From contig NZ_JAUFQR010000001.1 in NCBI RefSeq assembly GCF_030409875.1, forward strand, positions 2,604,001 through 2,668,000: 64,000 bases of DNA, written 5' to 3'. The translations under genes were made by a program, and so were the position numbers. This document shows positions 46,763-57,203 of the stretch, in pieces. This DNA comes from Chryseobacterium tructae (GTDB taxonomy: Bacteria; Bacteroidota; Bacteroidia; Flavobacteriales; Weeksellaceae). The notes under the pieces are model-generated. The model did no database searches and had not been told where the DNA came from. It saw only the letters and a program-made list of their open reading frames with translations. Position 1 is the stretch's first letter, and each line of letters starts with the position of its first letter.

Positions 46763-47149
46763 TTATTTTACTTTTTTATAACAATTTTCTCCATAGTGAC
46801 CAAAGCATAGGAAAACATTTCCATCCTTTTTTTTGAAAGAATTGGTATAGGTCATATCAATATCATTCACATCTTCTGGAAAGGCAATTAAATCTTTATC
46901 TAAATTTAAATAAAAATCAGAAAACTTTATTGAAGAACCATCTAATTTATATTTCGAATCGTAATTCAACAATTTCTTCCCTTTTATATTGTAAATTACC
47001 CTGTTATAAACCCCATCCTTGTTAATTGTTAGAGTGTCATATGTATTCTTGTATGATATTGGCGAATATTTCCCGTATATATCTTCATTACTAATATTTT
47101 GGCATGAAAATAAAAGAAGTAATAAAATTAAACTTATACTTTTTTTCAT
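46763..47149 (-). CDS. Hypothetical lipoprotein
   Basis: A 128-residue protein with a lipoprotein signal: KKSISLILLLLLFSCQN, where Cys after the LFS lipobox is the lipidation site. The rest is polar (EDIYGKYSPISYKNTYDTLTINKDGVYNRVIYN...) and reads like a small beta-sheet lipocalin-type or DUF fold. No family recognised. The stretch before its start (47153-47190) resembles 46650-46683 before the transposase ATG. Confidence 0.7.
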   Translation of the reverse strand: MKKSISLILLLLLFSCQNISNEDIYGKYSPISYKNTYDTLTINKDGVYNRVIYNIKGKKLLNYDSKYKLDGSSIKFSDFYLNLDKDLIAFPEDVNDIDMTYTNSFKKKDGNVFLCFGHYGENCYKKVK

Positions 47150-47396
47150 ATTCTAAAATTAAAAGAATTGGATTAAATAACCAAACCCTCGCAAATATAC
47201 TTAGAGTGAAGCTCACCGCTAAATACTCATATCCTCTTAAACCATTCTTAATGGTTCAAAAAATAGTTCAATTGTAATAATAATACTGAGCTTATTAAGG
47301 AAAGTTAAGGTAAAACTCTTAAGTTCAAAAATAAAAAAGGTCTCATTTACCTTAGTAAACAAAACCTTTTATGTAAAATATATGGGGAGTAAGAGA

Positions 47397-48548
47397 TTAC
47401 TCCGCTTTATTTTTCAGCATCATCAGAAGGCTATATGCTCCTTTTTGTACAATCTTTTTATCCTTTAAAAGGTCTCCTTTTATAATTTCTGTAAACTGAT
47501 CATCAGCAATTCCGGTTACTACAGGGATCATTTTATATTTTGATTGCCCCAGATCTTCAAAAACATAATTTTTACTTTCAAAAGAAACAACAGCATCGTT
47601 GGGAAGTCCCTGAGTATATCGATTGCTGATATTAACTTCAGCATTGATGTACATGCCTTTTACAAATTCGGAATTGGCAGATGACAATTTAGCAACAGCT
47701 GTTGCAGAACCTCCGGTTTCAATACTGGGAACCAGACTTACAATTTTAGCATTGGATTTCACGTCAGGATTTTGATTGTTATACACCAAAATTTCCTGGC
47801 CGACTTTTATATCGTTAATATCATTTTCAAAAACTTTTAATTCTAAAAGCAATCCTGTTGGATTGATCAATTCAAATAAAGTATCTGCCGGGTTGATGTA
47901 CTGCCCGTTATTGACCAGTATTTTACTTACAAAACCTGTGAATGGGGCGTAAATATTGATCTTACTTCTGATATTTCCGGTATTGAGACCTTGGGCGTTG
48001 ATTCCGATGATTCTTAGCTTTTCTTCAAGTCCTCTCAACGTCGCATTTAAGGTTGAATAATCTGCCTGAGCGGTTTGCAGGGTTTTATCACTGCTTGCTT
48101 TGCTGGTGTTAAGATCTTTCTGGCGGTTAAGGTTCAGCCTTGCAGCTTCAAGTTGTGCTCTTGTTACCAAATAGTCTTGCTGCAATTGGATGAATTGCGG
48201 ATCTTCCACAACAGCGAGCACCTGACCTTTGCTGAAGTGGCTTCCATTAATTACATTGATAGATTTGATGTGTCCGCCCATAATGCTTGAAACAGAACTG
48301 ATATGAGAAGGAGCAATTTCTACTTTTCCATTCAAACGTGCCAATTTCTCCATGTTTCTGTCTTGAAGAGAAGTCGTGGTAATTCCTACAGACTGAATTT
48401 GCTGATTGGTAAGATGAACGGTATTCTCAGTACCTTTTGTAAATTTCGTGTTTTCGTAGACCGTTTTTTCTTCTTCTTTCTTGCCTGAGCATGATGATAA
48501 GGCCAATACTAAAGCCAGACTGTATATTGATATTATTTTGAATTGCAT
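47397..48548 (-). CDS. RND efflux periplasmic adaptor (CusB/HlyD-like)
   Basis: A 383-residue membrane-fusion lipoprotein (SLALVLALSSCSG lipobox). The barrel-sandwich halves are MGGHIKSINVINGSHFSKGQVLAVVEDPQF (~90-120) and IYAPFTGFVSKILVNNGQYI (~205), separated by an alpha-helical hairpin (~120-185, coiled). The beta-barrel region ELKVFENDINDIKVGQEILVYNNQ and a C-terminal membrane-proximal domain follow. It links the RND pump to the outer-membrane channel for heavy-metal export. It lies 7 bp after the pump gene, so cotranscribed. Confidence 0.93.
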   Translation of the reverse strand: MQFKIISIYSLALVLALSSCSGKKEEEKTVYENTKFTKGTENTVHLTNQQIQSVGITTTSLQDRNMEKLARLNGKVEIAPSHISSVSSIMGGHIKSINVINGSHFSKGQVLAVVEDPQFIQLQQDYLVTRAQLEAARLNLNRQKDLNTSKASSDKTLQTAQADYSTLNATLRGLEEKLRIIGINAQGLNTGNIRSKINIYAPFTGFVSKILVNNGQYINPADTLFELINPTGLLLELKVFENDINDIKVGQEILVYNNQNPDVKSNAKIVSLVPSIETGGSATAVAKLSSANSEFVKGMYINAEVNISNRYTQGLPNDAVVSFESKNYVFEDLGQSKYKMIPVVTGIADDQFTEIIKGDLLKDKKIVQKGAYSLLMMLKNKAE

Positions 48549-48555
48549 GATGCTG

Positions 48556-51500
48556 TTATTTTGAAATTAAGAAATTAAGTTCTGCTCCAATTTGATTTAA
48601 TCTTTCCAGGCTGTCAATATAGTCTGCCTTGGTTTTTACGGCTTGGTTGACTAGAATTACCCAGTTCAGGTAATCTATTTCTCCTACATCCATTTGTTTT
48701 TGGGCTGTTTTTAAGATCGTTTCAGATTTTGGAAGCTGTTTCTGTTCATAATTTTCAATGATTCTCTGTTGATTCACGTAATTGTTCAGCTGCTGCCCTA
48801 ATCTGTTTTTAAGTTCAATTTCTTTCCTTTGATATTGATTTTCAGAGATCGCAATTTTTGCCTGTGCTGCTTTGGCTAATGCTCTTTGTCCTTTGGTGAA
48901 CAACGGGATTCCTACTCCAACCTGAACCGAATTAAAACGATTATTGTTAATATTCTTCATACTTTGATTGGTATATCCTATCAGAAGTTCAGGTAACAGT
49001 CTGCTTTTCTCAAGCTGTACTTCAGCTTCTCCCACTTTGATCTGTTGTTGCAGGTACTGAAGTTCGGGATGTTGTTTACCATTTCCTCTGAAATCTGAAG
49101 TTTTACATTCATTGTTGGTTGATCAGCAATGGGCTGATAAGGGATATCAGATTGCAGGAGTAACTGTAGCTGTAATTTTGCAATATTAAGGTCATTTTCA
49201 AGAGAGTTTAGCTGTACTTTCACTTGTTCTTTTTGAATTTCAGCAGTGGACTCTTCTAAAATGTTAGCTTCCCCTTTCTTTAGTCTTAAACCAGCTTTAT
49301 TTGCAAAATTAGTGTACATCTGGCTAATGTATTCCAATACCTTTTTCTTCTCCTGAAGCACTAGGATTCTGTAAAAAACATCTGTAACTTCTTTGGTAAG
49401 CTGTGTTTTGGTAAGATTTTGATTAATAACACTTGATGTCCATTCCGCATCCAGCATCTGCTTTCTTTTTGAATATACGGTTGGAAAACTGAATCTTTGA
49501 GAAATCCCAAATGAATTATCGGTCTCTTCCCCCTGAATCTGCCCAAATGCTCCGGTAACCTCCAGTTGGGGAAGATCAAGATAACTGGCTTTTAATTTTT
49601 CCTGATAATCTGAGATTAATTTTGAATTTTTAAGGATTCCGTTTTGCTGGTATGCTTTTTCGAGTGCTTGTTCAAAAGTAATATTTTCCTGTGCCTGAAT
49701 GCTTCCGAAAGAAATCAGTAACAAGAAGACAGACAGTTTTTTATAGTTTATTTTTTTTGAGAATTTCATTTTATCTTTATTAATATGTTCAAATAAGACG
49801 TAAAGAATAGGAAGGACAAATAAGGTTAAAAGGGTGGCAAGCATTAACCCACCAATTACTACAGTTGCCAATGGTCTTTGTACCTCGGCTCCTGCTCCGT
49901 CGCTTATTGCCATAGGAAGGAATCCTAATGAAGCCACAAAAGCAGTCATGAGAACCGGACGAAGTCTTATTTTTGTTCCTATCAGCACAATTCTGCTGGT
50001 GTTTGTTATTCCGTTCTTTTTCAATCTGTTAAATTCTGATATCAAAACAATTCCATTAAGTACCGCAACTCCAAATAAGGCAATAAACCCTACTCCGGCA
50101 CTGATACTGAAAGGCATTCCTCTCAAGGCAAGGAAATAGATTCCTCCAATAGCTGATAATGGAATGGCTGTATAGATCAATAAACTGTGTTTTACAGAAC
50201 CAAAAGCAAAGAATAGCAGTAAGAAAATCATTACTAAAGAGATAGGAACTGCAATACCTAATCTTGCTTTGGCCTCATTTAAGTTTTCAAAAGTTCCACC
50301 ATAAGCAATCGTATAGCCTGGTGAGAATTTTAGTTTTTTACCTACTTTCTGCTGAAGCTCTTCCACAAGGCTCTGTACATCTCTGTCTCTTGCATTAAAT
50401 CCTACGATAATCCTTCTTTTGGTATCTTCTCTCTGAATCTGGTTCGGACTTTCTTTAAGCTCTACTTTTGCTAGCTGTGATAAGGGAATCTGTTCTCCGG
50501 AAGCGGTAGGAACTAATAGATTCTGAATGCTGGTAATGTCCTTCTTGTAGTCATTATCCATACGGACAACAATATCAAATTTCTTTTCTCCTTCATATAA
50601 CGCTCCTGCTGTTTGTCCTGCAAAAGCCATATTGATCACTTTGTTGATCTCTGCAACAGAAATATTATATCTTGATAATTCGGAACGGTTATAATCAATA
50701 ACGACTTGTGGAGCACCTTCAACGGGTTCTATATAAAGATCCTGTGCTCCTTTTACTGTATTGATGATACTGCCCAATTTTTTGGCGTAGGTGGTAAGGC
50801 TGTCCAAATCTTCACCGTAGATCTTACAGACGATATCCTGTCTGGCTCCTGTCATTAGCTCATTGAAACGCATCTGTACAGGAAACTGGAAACTGGTGGT
50901 TAATCCTGGAATAACAGTGAGTGCTTTACTCATCTTTTCAGAAAGTTCCGGAAATGATTTTGCAGATGTCCATTCTTTCTTGGGTTTTAAAACAATAATC
51001 ATATCTCCTGCATCCATCGGCATAGGTTCCGTTGGAATCTCTGCACTTCCTATCTTTACGACGATTTTTTGTATTTCAGGGAACTGTTTTAAAAGGATGC
51101 CTGAGGCCTGTGTCGTCACCTTTTTGGTTTCGTTAATATTACTTCCCTGAAGGATTCTCATTTCAACAGCAAAATCTCCTTCTTCTAATGAGGGAATAAA
51201 TTCTCCGCCCATTCTTGACAGTGTAAAAACAGCGCCTGCAAAAAGAACAAGAACGCCCAGAATGATTGTTTTTCTGTATTTTAAAGCTTTCATCAGAAGA
51301 TTTTGATGCCCTGTTTCCACTTTGGCCATTACCTTGTCTGAAATATTGTCTTTTTCTTTTTTCTTTCTGCTTAATACCAGTGAACTCATCATCGGAATAT
51401 AAGTAAGGGAAAGAATAAATGCTCCAATCAATGCAAAAGCAACTGTTTGTGCCATTGGTTTGAACATTTTTCCTTCAATTCCCTGCAGTGTAAAGATCGG

Positions 51501-52892
51501 AAGGTATACAATAAGGATAATAATTTGTCCGAAAACGGCACTGTTTACCATTTTGGTAGCAGAGTTTGAAACCTGATCATCCATTTCTTTTTTGCTCAAG
51601 ATATTGTCTTTACCAAAGTGTTTTTTATGAGCCAACTGATGTAAAACGGCTTCTACAATGATTACAGCTCCATCTACGATAAGACCAAAATCTAATGCTC
51701 CAAGACTCATCAGGTTTCCGCCAACGCCAAAGATATTCATCATGATAATGGCAAATAACATCGCTAAGGGAATTACGGATGCTACTAATAATCCGGCTCT
51801 GAAGTTACCAAGGAATAAAACCAGAATGAAAACCACAATTAAAGCACCTTCCATAAGGTTTGTCTTTACAGTACTAATGGTATTATTTACCATTTTAGCG
51901 CGGTCAAGGAAAGGTTCAATGACAACTCCTTCAGGTAAAGATTCCTGAATTTTCTCAAGTCTTTGCTTAATATTACCGATGACCTCATTGGCATTTTCTC
52001 CTTTAAGCATTAATACAATGGCACCTGATACTTCTCCTGTGTCATTATAAGTCATGGCTCCATATCTTGTCGCATACCCTATCTTTACGGAAGCTACATC
52101 TTTGATATGAACTGGAATTCCTTCTTTGGTTTCGGCTACCTGAGTATTTCCTATGTCTTCTTTTGTTCCTAAAAGTCCTTCACTTCGGATAAAAAGAACA
52201 GTTTCTTTCTTTTCGATATAAGCCCCACCGGTATTTTGATTATTTTTTTCCAATGCTGCAAAAACATCATTGATATTGATATTAAAGGCCTGAAGCTTAT
52301 TAGGATTAATAGCAATTTCATATTGTTTCAGCTTTCCTCCAAAACTGCTGACATCTGCTACTCCTTTGGTTCCCAGTAACTGTCGTCTCACAACCCAATC
52401 CTGAATGGTTCTCAGTTCAGTTTCATCATACACATTTTCATAGCCTTTCTTGGCTCTTACCACGTATTGAAAAATCTCTCCCAATCCGGTTGAAATAGGC
52501 CCCAGTTCCGGTTTTCCAATTCCGGCAGGAATGTTATCCTGAACGAGTTGTAAACGTTCCTGAACTTGCTGGCGTGCCCAATATACATCCGTTTTATCAT
52601 CGAAAACTACGGTTACTAATGATAATCCAAATCTGGAAAGGCTTCGAAGTTCTGTAATTCCGCTGATGTTGCTGGTGGCCTGTTCGATGGGGAATGTGAC
52701 AAGACGTTCAATATCTGCTGCCCCATACGATGGTGCTGTGGTAATGATCTGTACCTGGTTATTGGTAATATCAGGTTGTGCATCAATGGGAAGTTTGGTG
52801 GTTTCATATACTCCTAAAAGAACCAAACCAATGGTGAACAGAGCAATGATGAGTTTATTCTTTACAGAAAACTCAATAATTTTGTTTAACAT
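48556..52892 (-). CDS. CusA/CzcA heavy-metal RND pump fused to TolC-type outer-membrane domain, frameshifted as read
   Basis: 1445 residues after repair. Residues 1-~1035 are the RND transporter: TM1 NKLIIALFTIGLVLLGVYETTKLPIDAQPDITN, porter domains, and proton-relay motifs in TM4 (LGALDFGLIVDGAVIIVEAVL, DFGxxVD as in metal RND). A short linker follows, then a signal-like segment (LSVFLLLISFGSIQAQ) and a TolC-like domain (~1060-1445, coiled helices and LTKEVTDVFYRILVLQEKKK). Restoring an A at the T-run 49075-49077 gives MVKQHPELQYLQQQIKVGEAEVQ. This fused form is common in Bacteroidetes. Metal specificity (Cu/Ag or Co/Zn/Cd) is not decided. Confidence 0.93.
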
Positions 52893-53140
52893 GAAAAATT
52901 ATTAATTTGATCTGTAGTGTTTTATAAACTGCCTGTATTGTAATAGTTAATCACAAAAGCCTACAAAAGTCTTTTTTAATACTTTATAGAATGTTTATTT
53001 GAGTTTACAATAAAACCTGAAAAGTATCTATTAACGTAAAATACAAGTAGAATAATACTACTACAAAGTTGATTGATAGGTAATAAGAGTCTGATACTTT
53101 AAGTGAATTTTAAAGTATTGATTTCTAAATTTTAAATCAA

Positions 53141-53503
53141 TTAAGAAAGCCGTGGAGGCTGGAAAATATTGGAAAGATAAAGATTTGAGAAGTCTTTTTC
53201 CTGGTAAATGCTGTTTTTTTGAGGAATTTTAATTTCCTTAGGTTTCTTGATTTCAAAAATATAATCAGGAAGTTGGGCATGTACAGTGAGTACAATAGGT
53301 GGATTGATGAATGGTAATTTCTGATCAAGATCCCAGTCTGAATCTTTTTTATGGTTGTCATAGTGTTCCATGACAAACTCTGAAAAATTTCCTTCATATT
53401 CCATAAAATGTTCTACAAACATAGGCACCTTGAGTACTTCCCCCGCATTGGTGGTAGCCAGTACATACATCATTGAACATATTATGGAGAACCATTTTAA
53501 CAT
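53141..53503 (-). CDS. Small exported protein upstream of the metal efflux operon
   Basis: A ~120-residue protein starting MLKWFSIICSMMYVLATTNAGEVLK, with a hydrophobic N-terminus and no charged cytosolic part, then a His/Asp/Glu-rich body (HFMEYEGNFSEFVMEHYDNHKK). Small proteins of this sort commonly precede CzcA-type pumps in Bacteroidetes. The acidic/His content would fit metal contact, but this is inference. The start is chosen just after the TATATTTG box; a longer frame to 53551 exists. A 248-bp gap separates it from the pump gene. Confidence 0.65.
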   Translation of the reverse strand: MLKWFSIICSMMYVLATTNAGEVLKVPMFVEHFMEYEGNFSEFVMEHYDNHKKDSDWDLDQKLPFINPPIVLTVHAQLPDYIFEIKKPKEIKIPQKNSIYQEKDFSNLYLSNIFQPPRLS

Positions 53504-53508
53504 CTCTG

Positions 53509-53516
53509 CAAATATA
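53509..53516 (-). promoter_or_regulatory. -7 promoter box of the metal efflux group
   Basis: TATATTTG on the minus strand, five bases before the ATG at 53503. Transcripts would be nearly leaderless. Confidence 0.45.
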
Positions 53517-53661
53517 AGGCTTAAATTTTTCCTGAGGAAAAAGAGAAACATTAATTTTTGTTTAATAAAGAGGTTTTTGACGGGTGAAGTCTGAGCCTTT
53601 TTAAAAAGATCAGTCGTTTTTTGGTGCCTCTAGCTATTTTATAGTATTAGAAAGATATAAG

Positions 53662-53691
53662 TAAGTCCTTAATTATTAAAAACTAAGGACT
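53662..53691. terminator. Possible terminator hairpin
   Basis: Arms 53662-53670 and 53683-53691 (AAGTCCTTA and its complement) with a 12-nt loop; TTTTATTTTG follows on the plus strand. It lies 43 bp past the methyltransferase stop. Confidence 0.5.
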
Positions 53692-53733
53692 TTTATTTTG
53701 AAGTATTTATCACATGTCTGAAGGTATACCTTT

Positions 53734-54419
53734 TTATTTTTTGGTAGCTTCCAACATAAAAAGTCCCTCTGTTTCTTCGGGAAGTCCTAAGATGTGATTT
53801 TGTGCATTCATATCTATATTTACTGAGCTGAATCCTATAGTCTGAAGTACTTCTATATCTTTTGCAGGACGTTCATGTTTGCTGATTTCCAATTCGGATT
53901 TAATATCATTTACTTCCTGAATGGCTCCGGATGGGCATTCGTCATGTCGATCTGTACTAAAAACTGTTTTTCCGAAATCGGCATCAAAGTTCAGCAGTAT
54001 CCCTCCAGGTTTCAGAACGCGTTCCATTTCCAGATAACATGTTTCTAAATCCGGAACCGTCCATGTCATAAGACGTGTAAAGACCAGATCAAAGGTATTG
54101 TCTTCCAATTGCAGGGAGTGAGCATCCATTACATCATATTCTACAGAATTTGCAGCGTTTCGCTGACTTGTTTTGCAGCTTCAATCATTTGTGGAGAAAG
54201 ATCCACACCGATGACTTCAAAGCCCGCTAAAGTCATAATATGGGCAAAATATCCTGTGGCAGTACCCACTTCAAGCGCTTTATTCCCTTTTGTACGGTTT
54301 CTAACCGATTTAAAAAAATCTAACCATTTTTCCGTTTCAGGACGAGACCAGGCTTCCTCTTTTTCCTTGCGCCATGATTCACTTCTGTCATCCCAATAGG
54401 TTGCTATTCTTTCAATCAT
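53734..54419 (-). CDS. Class I SAM-dependent methyltransferase, frameshifted as read
   Basis: 228 residues after repair. Motif I is KALEVGTATGYFAHIMTLAGFEVIGVDLSPQMIEAA (SAM-binding). After the join come DVMDAHSLQLEDNTFDLVFTRLMTWTVPD (motif II) and MERVLKPGGILLNFDADFG. The UbiE/Methyltransf_11 family transfers methyl groups to small molecules; substrate unknown. A missing A at 54149-54151 or 54158-54160 breaks the frame. It is alone on this strand. Confidence 0.87.
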
Positions 54420-54569
54420 CTCAATAGATTTTATGGCTGCAAATTTACATTTTATCCTGAAGGTTTTTATGCTTTTAAACCTAATTTAATTGAATCTTAA
54501 TTTCCTTTAAAATTTTCCTTTTTTAGAATTTTAGAATAGTCATATTAAGTTTTAGGAAAACCAGAATCA

Positions 54570-55139
54570 TTAAAGTTTAGATTTGAGTCTGCTTAAAGTT
54601 TCCTGTGAAATATTGAGATAAGAAGCCACCATTTTATTAGAAAGTCGTCTTACCACAACAGGATTTTCATTCAGTAGCTGACGGTACTTTTCAAGCGCAT
54701 CCTGAACAAGGAAAGACATCAGTCTCTTCGTATTACTCACATAAGCTGTTTCCAGATATATTCTGTAAAATTTTTCCCATTGCGGAATAATATCCAGGAG
54801 ATGGTAAAAACTTTCATGACTAATGTAATATACCTCTGAATCCTCCACGGCCTGAATAAATTCGTCGGAGGGCTCAGAAGTAATAAAACTGGTTAATGCT
54901 GTTGCAAACTGATTTTCAAATGCAAAATATCTTGTGGAATCCTGTCCCTCTTCATTAATAAAAAATATACGAAGACAACCGTTTACGACAAAAAATGTCC
55001 GTTGGCTGTGCTGTCCGTTGGTAAGGAGTGTCTCATTCTTTTTTAATTGAACACATTTGAAATAAGAAAGAATGGTATTCAATTCTTCATCCGTTACTGA
55101 TATTCTATTTTTAATATATGAAGCTAAAAGTTCCTGCAT
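54570..55139 (-). CDS. Crp/Fnr-family transcriptional regulator
   Basis: A 189-residue protein with an N-terminal cyclic-nucleotide-binding-like domain (ILSYFKCVQLKKNETLLTNGQHSQRTFFVVNGCLRIFFINEEGQ) and a C-terminal winged helix (VVVRRLSNKMVASYLNISQETLSRLKSKL). The start is taken at MQELLASYIKNR; upstream residues in the same frame overlap the SIP gene. It is 44 bp after the SIP stop, so likely cotranscribed with SIP and the MFS gene. It lacks Fnr cluster cysteines. Confidence 0.9.
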   Translation of the reverse strand: MQELLASYIKNRISVTDEELNTILSYFKCVQLKKNETLLTNGQHSQRTFFVVNGCLRIFFINEEGQDSTRYFAFENQFATALTSFITSEPSDEFIQAVEDSEVYYISHESFYHLLDIIPQWEKFYRIYLETAYVSNTKRLMSFLVQDALEKYRQLLNENPVVVRRLSNKMVASYLNISQETLSRLKSKL

Positions 55140-55183
55140 GTAAGCAAAAGTAGTGATAAAAAGGTTTTGCTTGCTGTTTTTAT

Positions 55184-55942
55184 CTAAACTGTCCGGATAT
55201 TTTCTGCCTGTCCGGCTTTCCAGTATGAGCATATATATAAACCATGAGGATCCCATTGCAGGATTGTTTTAAAATAATTACGAAGTTCATGCACCGTTGT
55301 GTATTCTGCGGCGATATACACATATTCTTTCAAAACTCCGGGTGGAAACTGAACAGATTTCACAGCTTCTGCAAGTTTGCTTCCTTCTTCCGGATGAGGA
55401 TTGTGAAGCCATTCTACTGATATATCTGCTGCAGAACACAGAATAAGTTCATCTTCTTTGCTTGCCACCTCTAATAGTATTTTTGCTGATACGTAAGAAG
55501 GAAACTGCTCAGCAACAGCACAAATGACAGGCAATGCTGTTGCATCTCCCCCCAGCAGATAAAAATCGGCATCGGGAACTAAAGGTCTTGTACTTTCTTT
55601 CATCCCTATTTCCAAAGAATCACCAGGATTCGCTTGTAATGCCCATGCAGATGCAGGCCCGTTATCACCATGGGCAACAAAATCTATAGTTAATTCCCGG
55701 TTTTCAAGATCAATTTTTCTGTTAGTATATGTTCTGATTAAAGGAGTATTTCCTTCTTCAACAGGAATAAATATTTTATTATTAGAACCAGAGTGCACAT
55801 GGGTTAACAGACCAATCTGATCTTCATTGATTTCAAACACCACACGGATAAGATGTGGAGTGAGATACTGTTTACTTTTAATGATAAATGCAGAACGTAT
55901 TTTTTTCGTTTTTTCTGCCTGAGTGATGATAGAATTTTCCAT
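55184..55942 (-). CDS. Siderophore-interacting protein (FAD-dependent ferric-siderophore reductase)
   Basis: A 252-residue protein. The FAD-binding barrel carries [33 protein letters not shown] (RTYT contacts FAD). The NAD(P)-binding half has [20 protein letters not shown] and the C-terminal [12 protein letters not shown] signature of the SIP family. It reduces Fe(III)-siderophores in the cytosol to release iron. It overlaps closely with the MFS gene (2-bp gap), forming an MFS-SIP-Crp unit. Confidence 0.92.
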   Translation of the reverse strand: MENSIITQAEKTKKIRSAFIIKSKQYLTPHLIRVVFEINEDQIGLLTHVHSGSNNKIFIPVEEGNTPLIRTYTNRKIDLENRELTIDFVAHGDNGPASAWALQANPGDSLEIGMKESTRPLVPDADFYLLGGDATALPVICAVAEQFPSYVSAKILLEVASKEDELILCSAADISVEWLHNPHPEEGSKLAEAVKSVQFPPGVLKEYVYIAAEYTTVHELRNYFKTILQWDPHGLYICSYWKAGQAENIRTV

Positions 55943-55944
55943 TT

Positions 55945-57120
55945 TTATTTTTTATTACCTAGTAGAATAATCATAGATACAATACAGCTGATACCCCCGA
56001 AAAGATACACTGTCTGATAATCAAACCAGCCTGCAATCAGTCCGGCAATTGGCCCTGCTAATCCTAATGAAAGATCAACAAAAGCAACGTACGCTCCCAA
56101 TGCTGTTCCTCTCATTTGTGGTTTTACTTTTTGAATGGCAAGAACTCCCAAAGCCGGAAAGACCAATGAAAATCCAACCCCGGTCAACCCACATCCGATA
56201 ATGGCTAATGTTTTGGAAGCAGACATCCATATCAGTAGTTGTCCTGCCACTTCGATAATCAAAGAGATGAAAGCAATCTTAAGACCTCCGTATTTATCAG
56301 GAAATGAAGCAAATAATACTCGGGTAAGAACGTAGCATATTCCAAAAATTATAAAAGCAAGTGAAGCATCTCCCCAATTCTTTTGTGAGAAAAATAAAGC
56401 AATAAAAGAAGCAATACATCCAAAAGCCATTGATGAAAAAGCAAGGCTCAGCCCCTGGCCTGATATTGCACCGATCACCTTGTAAAAAGGCGTTCGCACA
56501 TGATCTTTATCTACAGGAATAGAAGGAAGTTTTGCAGTAGAAAGCCAACTTATAAGGGGAAGCAAGGCTATAAGGATAAAAGCAGGCAACATATTAAATT
56601 CTTTACTCAACCAGATGCTGACAGGAGCTCCGATTGCAATTCCTGCATACATAGCAATACCGTTCCAGGTCATCGCTTTTCCAGAATTAGAGTGTCCTAC
56701 CAGCCCTATTCCCCACGTTAATGCTCCGGTAACCAGAAAGCTTTCGCCAATACCATGAATGATTCTTGCTGCTAACAGAAAGATAAGTGCCATCAGCGGA
56801 TGAGCTTGAAATAGTACTGCAAGTACATAAACAACCCCGGCAATAACAGCTAATACCACACCAGACATTTTACTTTTCTTGGCACCTCTGGTATCTGTGA
56901 TTTTTCCGGAATATGCACGGGTTAAAAGTGTTGACAATGATTGGAGACCAATAACAAGTCCTACAATAATGCTGTCAAAACCTAATGTGTTCTGGACAAA
57001 TCCGGGAAGTACACCCAGTGCAATTCCTATCGTAAGGTAAACTCCGAATACCGAAATGATAATGGGAGCAGTCGCCTGGTAGAAATTAATAGTCTGTCCT
57101 TTTTCTAATGTTATACTCAT
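55945..57120 (-). CDS. MFS transporter (YfcJ/YhhS-like)
   Basis: A 391-residue inner-membrane transporter with 12 hydrophobic segments. The loop 2-3 motif [20 protein letters not shown] and [14 protein letters not shown] near the N-terminus match the arabinose-efflux-permease-like family YfcJ/YhhS. With SIP it may export or import a siderophore; the direction is not shown by sequence. First gene of the MFS-SIP-Crp group. Confidence 0.9.
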   Translation of the reverse strand: MSITLEKGQTINFYQATAPIIISVFGVYLTIGIALGVLPGFVQNTLGFDSIIVGLVIGLQSLSTLLTRAYSGKITDTRGAKKSKMSGVVLAVIAGVVYVLAVLFQAHPLMALIFLLAARIIHGIGESFLVTGALTWGIGLVGHSNSGKAMTWNGIAMYAGIAIGAPVSIWLSKEFNMLPAFILIALLPLISWLSTAKLPSIPVDKDHVRTPFYKVIGAISGQGLSLAFSSMAFGCIASFIALFFSQKNWGDASLAFIIFGICYVLTRVLFASFPDKYGGLKIAFISLIIEVAGQLLIWMSASKTLAIIGCGLTGVGFSLVFPALGVLAIQKVKPQMRGTALGAYVAFVDLSLGLAGPIAGLIAGWFDYQTVYLFGGISCIVSMIILLGNKK

Positions 57121-57203
57121 AAATTTTGTTTAAAATATTCGGGTACAAATGTCACTGAACAGTCAACACGAAACTTTGATTTAGATCAAAAAATGAAAAA
57201 AAG

